Shown: positions 60,291 to 64,000 of the stretch, one piece after another | Layout: every line of letters begins with the position of its first letter | How positions within the stretch are numbered: the stretch's first letter is position 1 | Assembly (NCBI RefSeq): GCF_026341275.1 | Contig: NZ_JAIFZO010000002.1 | Coordinates: forward strand, 3,998,118-4,062,117 | Direction: 5' to 3' | From: Streptomyces ortus | GTDB taxonomy: Bacteria; Actinomycetota; Actinomycetes; Streptomycetales; Streptomycetaceae | DNA: 64,000 nt | Position numbers and translations under genes: made by a program | The notes under the pieces: generated by a model | What the model was told of the DNA's origin: nothing | What the model saw: the letters and a program-made list of their open reading frames with translations, nothing else | The model's database searches: none

Positions 60291-61187
60291 ATGCACGTGG
60301 CTCCGGCGCGCGGTACGGCAGTTCAGGACCACGTGGCCCTGGCCGAGATCGAGCTGTGCGGCGACCTGATCATCGCGGCCTCGGCCGCCCGCGAGGACCG
60401 CCTCACCCCCGACCAGATCGACGAGGTCCTAAAGGTCGCCGAAGAACGCTACCCCCCCCTCCCCCGCCAACACCCCCACCCCCTAACCCGGTCCAGGGGT
60501 CACGGGGTTCCCCCCTCAGAGGCGCGGCCCCCCAGGGGCGCGGGGAACGGCGCAATCTTTTGCCTTTGCCCTCCCGGGCCACGGGGGAACGCCACAATCT
60601 TCCGTTCCTGCTCCCCCCAAGGGGCGCGGGGAACGGCGCAATCCTTTGCCTTTGCCCTCCAGGGCCACGGGGGAACGCCGCAGCTTTTCAACCCCGCCCC
60701 GCCCGGCCAGGGCTCACGTGCGCAACAGCCGAGCAATCGCCTTGGTGGCCTCCTCCACCTTCGCATCCACCTCGGCACCCCCCTTGACCGCCGCGTCCGC
60801 GACACAATGCCGCAGATGCTCCTCCAGAAGCTGCAGCGCGAACGACTGCAACGCCTTCGTGGAGGCGGAGACCTGCGTGAGTATGTCGATGCAGTAGACG
60901 TCCTCGTCGACCATCCGCTGCAGCCCCCGCACCTGCCCCTCGATCCGCCGCAGCCGCTTGAGGTGCTCGCCCTTCTGCTCGTGGTAGCCGTGGATCCCGC
61001 GATCGTGATCGGTCACGATCTCCGTCGCACCGCTCTCCCCGGAGGGCGTCGTGGCGCCGGCCTCGGTGGTCGTCATCGCGTCCTCCTGCTGACTGATACC
61101 CCTACCGGGTATATCGTAACGAATTTTGCCGGGTATGGGCCCCTTGCCGGATGCCGTCGCGGGCGCCCTCACGGGACCCCGTGCTGA
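60291..61187 (+). CDS. small conserved protein with runaway C-terminal frame
   Basis: ATG 60291 (with GAAGAGG six bases upstream) begins MHVAPARGTAVQDHVALAEI and continues with a conserved helical region to about residue 55 (LKVAEERY). The short family I recall ends near there. Here the frame stays open through a dispersed repeat (60530-60680) and antisense to csoR up to 61187. The extended tail is Pro/Arg-rich and probably not conserved. The stop codon was probably lost by the repeat insertion. Confidence 0.4.
   Translation: MHVAPARGTAVQDHVALAEIELCGDLIIAASAAREDRLTPDQIDEVLKVAEERYPPLPRQHPHPLTRSRGHGVPPSEARPPRGAGNGAIFCLCPPGPRGNATIFRSCSPQGARGTAQSFAFALQGHGGTPQLFNPAPPGQGSRAQQPSNRLGGLLHLRIHLGTPLDRRVRDTMPQMLLQKLQRERLQRLRGGGDLREYVDAVDVLVDHPLQPPHLPLDPPQPLEVLALLLVVAVDPAIVIGHDLRRTALPGGRRGAGLGGRHRVLLLTDTPTGYIVTNFAGYGPLAGCRRGRPHGTPC
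60531..60679. repeat. two direct copies of a ~63-bp dispersed repeat
   Basis: Near-identical copies at 60531-60593 and 60617-60679 (GGGGCGCGGGGAACGGCGCA, then an AATCTTTTGCC-type middle). Similar GGGAACGGCGC-type pieces occur reversed near 54896 and 59030. This is one of the dispersed Streptomyces intergenic repeats. Confidence 0.8.
60714..61076 (-). CDS. csoR: CsoR-family copper-sensing repressor
   Basis: This 120-residue all-helical repressor releases DNA when Cu(I) binds. The copper ligands Cys62, His87 and Cys91 are spaced exactly as in the CsoR family (VYCID, EEHLRHC). GGAGG precedes ATG 61076. A palindromic operator lies 20 bases upstream. This corresponds to the Streptomyces CsoR I know next to the DUF47/pit genes. 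Confidence 0.9.
   Translation of the reverse strand: MTTTEAGATTPSGESGATEIVTDHDRGIHGYHEQKGEHLKRLRRIEGQVRGLQRMVDEDVYCIDILTQVSASTKALQSFALQLLEEHLRHCVADAAVKGGAEVDAKVEEATKAIARLLRT
61096..61112. promoter_or_regulatory. CsoR operator palindrome
   Basis: ATACCC and GGGTAT flank CTACC, 20 bases before the csoR start. CsoR sites are GC-rich palindromes of the TACCCC..GGGGTA type, so autoregulation is likely. Confidence 0.65.
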
Positions 61188-61291
61188 TCACTGTGCCCGA
61201 TGGGCGACACTGGGGGGCGGCCGGTTAGCCGTGGCCGGATGATGCGCCTAGCATCAGCCTGACCGACACCGAAGCAATCCGAGGACCCCAC

Positions 61292-61912
61292 GTGCGATTT
61301 CGTCTGACCCCCAGGGAGACGAGCTTCTACGACATGTTCGCCGCTTCCGCGGACAACATCGTCACGGGCTCCAAGCTCCTGATGGAACTGCTCGGGGCGG
61401 ACTCGTCCGGCCGAGCCGAGATCGCAGAGCGTATGCGGGCCGCGGAACACGCCGGTGACGACGCGACGCACGCGATCTTCCACCAGCTGAACTCCTCGTT
61501 CATCACGCCGTTCGACCGCGAGGACATCTACAACCTCGCCTCGTCCCTCGACGACATCATGGACTTCATGGAGGAGGCCGTCGACCTGGTCGTCCTCTAC
61601 AACGTGGAGGAGCTGCCCAAGGGCGTCGAGCAGCAGATCGAGGTACTGGCCCGGGCGGCGGAGCTGACCGCCGAGGCCATGCCCAACCTGCGCACGATGG
61701 ACAACCTCACCGAGTACTGGATCGAGGTCAACCGTCTGGAGAACCAGGCCGACCAGATCCACCGCAAGCTGCTGGCCATGCTCTTCAACGGCAAGTACGA
61801 GGCCATCGAAGTGCTGAAGCTGAAGCAGATCGTGGACGTCCTCGAAGAGGCCGCCGACGCGTTCGAGCACGTGGCCAACACGGTGGAGACCATCGCGGTC
61901 AAGGAGTCCTGA
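61292..61912 (+). CDS. DUF47 phosphate transport accessory protein
   Basis: This 206-residue PhoU-like helical protein begins VRFRLTPRETSFYDMF, with the acidic DDATHAIFHQLNSSFITPFDREDI region that binds metal in this family. It lies eight bases before the PiT transporter gene and probably gates or regulates it. Confidence 0.9.
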   Translation: MRFRLTPRETSFYDMFAASADNIVTGSKLLMELLGADSSGRAEIAERMRAAEHAGDDATHAIFHQLNSSFITPFDREDIYNLASSLDDIMDFMEEAVDLVVLYNVEELPKGVEQQIEVLARAAELTAEAMPNLRTMDNLTEYWIEVNRLENQADQIHRKLLAMLFNGKYEAIEVLKLKQIVDVLEEAADAFEHVANTVETIAVKES

Positions 61913-61919
61913 CCCCTTC

Positions 61920-62918
61920 ATGGACACCTTCGCCTTGATCGTGACCATCGGTGTCGCGCTCGGATTCACCTACACCAACGGCTTCCACGACTCCGCGAAC
62001 GCCATCGCAACCTCCGTGTCGACGCGCGCGCTGACGCCCCGCGCGGCGCTCGCGATGGCCGCCGTGATGAACCTCGCCGGCGCCTTCATGGGCAGCGGGG
62101 TCGCCAAGACCGTCAGCGAGGGCCTGATCGAGACCCCGCACGGCAACAGGGGCATGTGGATCCTGTTCGCCGCGCTGGTGGGCGCGATCGTGTGGAACCT
62201 CGTCACCTGGTACTTCGGCCTGCCGTCCTCCTCCTCGCACGCGCTGTTCGGCGGCATGGTGGGCGCGGCGCTCGCGGGCGGGATCGATGTCATCTGGTCC
62301 GGCGTCCTGGAGAAGGTCGTCATCCCGATGTTCCTCTCCCCCGTCGTCGGCCTGGTCGCCGGTTATCTCGTGATGTGCGCGATCATGTGGCTCTTCCGCC
62401 GCTCCAACCCGCACAAGGCGAAGCGCGGTTTCCGTATCGCGCAGACCGTGTCGGCGGCCGGCATGGCGCTCGGCCACGGCCTCCAGGACGCCCAGAAGAC
62501 GATGGGCATCGTGGTGATGGCCCTGGTCATCGCGGACGTCGAGGACGCGGGCGACCCGATCCCGGTCTGGGTCAAGATCGCGTGCGCGGTGATGCTGTCG
62601 CTGGGCACGTACGCCGGCGGCTGGCGCATCATGCGCACGCTCGGCCGGAAGATCATCGAGCTGGACCCCCCGCAGGGGTTCGCGGCGGAGACGACGGGCG
62701 CCTCGCTGATGTTCACGACGGCGTTCATCTTCCACGCGCCGATCTCGACGACGCATGTCATCACGTCGGCGATCATGGGCGTGGGGGCGACGAAGCGGGT
62801 GAACGCGGTGCGCTGGGGTGTCGCCAAGAACATCATCCTCGGCTGGTTCATCACGATGCCGGCGGCGGCGCTGGTCGCGGCGACGAGCTTCTGGCTGGTG
62901 AACGCGGTATTCCTTTAG
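61920..62918 (+). CDS. pit: low-affinity inorganic phosphate transporter
   Basis: This 332-residue membrane carrier imports phosphate, driven by cation gradient. The PiT signature GFTYTNGFHDSANAIAT lies near residue 14 and its second-half twin (APISTTHVITSAIMGVG) near 270. About nine membrane segments. It follows DUF47 in one operon and precedes a terminator. Confidence 0.92.
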   Translation: MDTFALIVTIGVALGFTYTNGFHDSANAIATSVSTRALTPRAALAMAAVMNLAGAFMGSGVAKTVSEGLIETPHGNRGMWILFAALVGAIVWNLVTWYFGLPSSSSHALFGGMVGAALAGGIDVIWSGVLEKVVIPMFLSPVVGLVAGYLVMCAIMWLFRRSNPHKAKRGFRIAQTVSAAGMALGHGLQDAQKTMGIVVMALVIADVEDAGDPIPVWVKIACAVMLSLGTYAGGWRIMRTLGRKIIELDPPQGFAAETTGASLMFTTAFIFHAPISTTHVITSAIMGVGATKRVNAVRWGVAKNIILGWFITMPAAALVAATSFWLVNAVFL

Positions 62919-62931
62919 GCCTGCTCCCTCC

Positions 62932-62950
62932 CTGGGGGCTGCGCCCCCAG
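62932..62950 (+). terminator. terminator after pit
   Basis: CTGGGGGC and GCCCCCAG form 8-base arms around TGC, 13 bases after the pit stop. Confidence 0.75.
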
Positions 62951-62960
62951 ACCCCCTGTC

Positions 62961-63010
62961 GCGCTTGCGCGCTCGTCCTCGAACGGCGCTTGCGCGCTCG
63001 TCCTCGAACG
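62961..63010. repeat. 25-bp tandem duplication in a dispersed repeat
   Basis: Two identical adjacent 25-base units starting GCGCTTGCGCGCTCGTCCTC, followed by the ACGCCGGACGGGCTG core also present at 30079-30093. Confidence 0.8.
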
Positions 63011-63052
63011 CCGGACGGGCTGGACGGTGACCGGGGGCCGGAACAAGCCAAT

Positions 63053-63084
63053 GGGCCCGCCCCCCGTGACCGGGGAGCGGGCCC
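63053..63084. terminator. hairpin in the pit/pstB convergent gap
   Basis: GGGCCCGC and GCGGGCCC, with C/G-rich extensions, form about 14-base arms (one or two mismatches) around TGA. It lies 85 bases past the pstB stop and can end transcription from both sides. Confidence 0.65.
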
Positions 63085-63168
63085 TATCGGTCCCCGCGGT
63101 GGCACCGCCATGCAGCACCGCGAGGGGTCCGGGAAACGTACGAAGGACGTCGGCCCGAAGACGTCGGC

Positions 63169-63945
63169 TCAGCCGAAGCGCCCCGAGATGTAGTCCTCGG
63201 TGGCCTGCACGGACGGGTTGGAGAAGATCCGCTCGGTGTCGTCGATCTCGATGAGCTTGCCGGGCTGCCCGACCGCGGACAGGTTGAAGAACGCCGTCCG
63301 GTCGGAGACCCGCGCCGCCTGCTGCATGTTGTGCGTCACGATGACGATCGTGAAGCGCTCCTTCAGCTCGCCGATCAGGTCCTCGATGGCCAGCGTCGAG
63401 ATCGGGTCGAGCGCCGAGCACGGCTCGTCCATGAGCAGCACCTTCGGCTCGACGGCGATCGCCCGCGCGATGCACAGCCGCTGCTGCTGACCACCGGAGA
63501 GACCGGACCCCGGCTTGTTCAGCCGGTCCTTGACCTCGTTCCAGAGGTTCGCGCCCTTGAGCGACTTCTCCACGATGTCGGCCAGCTCGGACTTCTTGTA
63601 GCTGCCGTTGAGCCGCAGCCCCGCCGCCACGTTGTCGAAGACCGACATCGTGGGGAAAGGGTTGGGACGCTGGAAGACCATGCCGACCTCGCGCCGCACC
63701 GACACCGGGTCGATCCCGGCGCCGTACAGGTTCTCGTCGTCGAGCATGACCTTGCCCTCGACGCGCCCGCCCGGCGTCACCTCGTGCATGCGGTTGAGGG
63801 TGCGCAGGAAGGTGGACTTGCCGCAGCCGGAGGGGCCGATGAAGGCCGTCACCGAGCGGGGTTCGATGGCCATCGAGATGTCCTCGATGGCCCGGAACGA
63901 GCTGTAGTAGGCGCTGAGGCCGCTGACGTCGATTCGCTTGGCCAT
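63169..63945 (-). CDS. pstB: phosphate ABC transporter ATPase PstB
   Basis: This 258-residue ATPase of the high-affinity phosphate importer PstSCAB has Walker A GPSGCGKST, signature LSGGQQQRLCIARA, Walker B VLLMDEPCSALDP and the switch His in IVTHNMQQA. The start MAKRIDVSGLSAYY is typical. The other pst genes should lie to the right on the same strand, outside the window. Confidence 0.93.
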   Translation of the reverse strand: MAKRIDVSGLSAYYSSFRAIEDISMAIEPRSVTAFIGPSGCGKSTFLRTLNRMHEVTPGGRVEGKVMLDDENLYGAGIDPVSVRREVGMVFQRPNPFPTMSVFDNVAAGLRLNGSYKKSELADIVEKSLKGANLWNEVKDRLNKPGSGLSGGQQQRLCIARAIAVEPKVLLMDEPCSALDPISTLAIEDLIGELKERFTIVIVTHNMQQAARVSDRTAFFNLSAVGQPGKLIEIDDTERIFSNPSVQATEDYISGRFG

Positions 63946-64000
63946 GGGGATCACTGCTTCTTTCGAGGGGGAAAACTGGTCGCTGGGTGGCCGCGTCAGC

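Overview
The window is chromosomal DNA from a Streptomyces species. The evidence is very high GC content, GC-rich third codon positions, many GTG starts, and several recognisable actinomycete genes: glnR, nur, rsiG, mshD, DUF397/XRE pairs, GAF-ANTAR regulators, a sulfur leader peptide, and a ppk-CHAD-Nudix and pst/pit phosphate region. Gene order around glnR, the HtrA-like protease with its two-component system, the secreted 5'-nucleotidase, mshD, ppk, pit and pstB recalls the S. coelicolor SCO4136-SCO4180 region. That comparison is from memory and was not run.

Layout. 0-7 kb: a secreted NlpC/P60 hydrolase, a SpoIIE-type phosphatase with a receiver-like domain, DUF2516, an HBHA-like protein, an XRE regulator with a clear operator palindrome, and a GNAT. 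7-11.7 kb: an F420-type reductase/hemerythrin fusion, then TetR and a HelD-type ATPase. 11.8-18.6 kb: an accessory block. It holds a minus-strand cassette (GntR regulator, HAD phosphatase, tandem APH-fold kinase, membrane-anchored sensor-like protein). It also holds two copies of a divergent GntR/small membrane protein module with matching operators and apparent leaderless promoters. 18.8-29 kb: an Eis-type acetyltransferase, RsiG, D-aminoacyl-tRNA deacylase, YgfZ, the Fur-family regulator Nur, a nitrobindin-like protein, a three-gene operon of single-pass membrane proteins, DsrE, DUF3099, DUF1416, and a thiosulfate sulfurtransferase preceded by a cysteine leader peptide.

29-42 kb: LmeA-like DUF2993, a polytopic membrane protein, MoaD, a hydrolase, divergent GlnR, a LacI regulator, a PDZ-less HtrA-like protease with CssRS-like two-component genes and 11-bp direct repeats, an XRE/DUF397 pair, and two GAF-ANTAR proteins. 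42-46 kb: a roughly 200-bp pentamer microsatellite, an intact IS5-family element with an A-run frameshift site, and an ABC exporter. 46-55 kb: secreted 5'-nucleotidase, mycothiol synthase, and an operon of ECF sigma factor, zinc-finger membrane anti-sigma, small protein and ABC exporter. A YtrA-type GntR follows, next to a deletion-fused ABC transporter remnant. 55-64 kb: polyphosphate kinase, CHAD protein, Nudix, a lipoprotein, CsoR with its operator, a DUF47/PiT low-affinity phosphate system, and pstB of the high-affinity system.

The most interesting unexplained parts are the 11.8-18.6 kb block, where one sensor-like domain recurs in three proteins, and the many in-frame simple-sequence expansions scattered through otherwise conserved genes.
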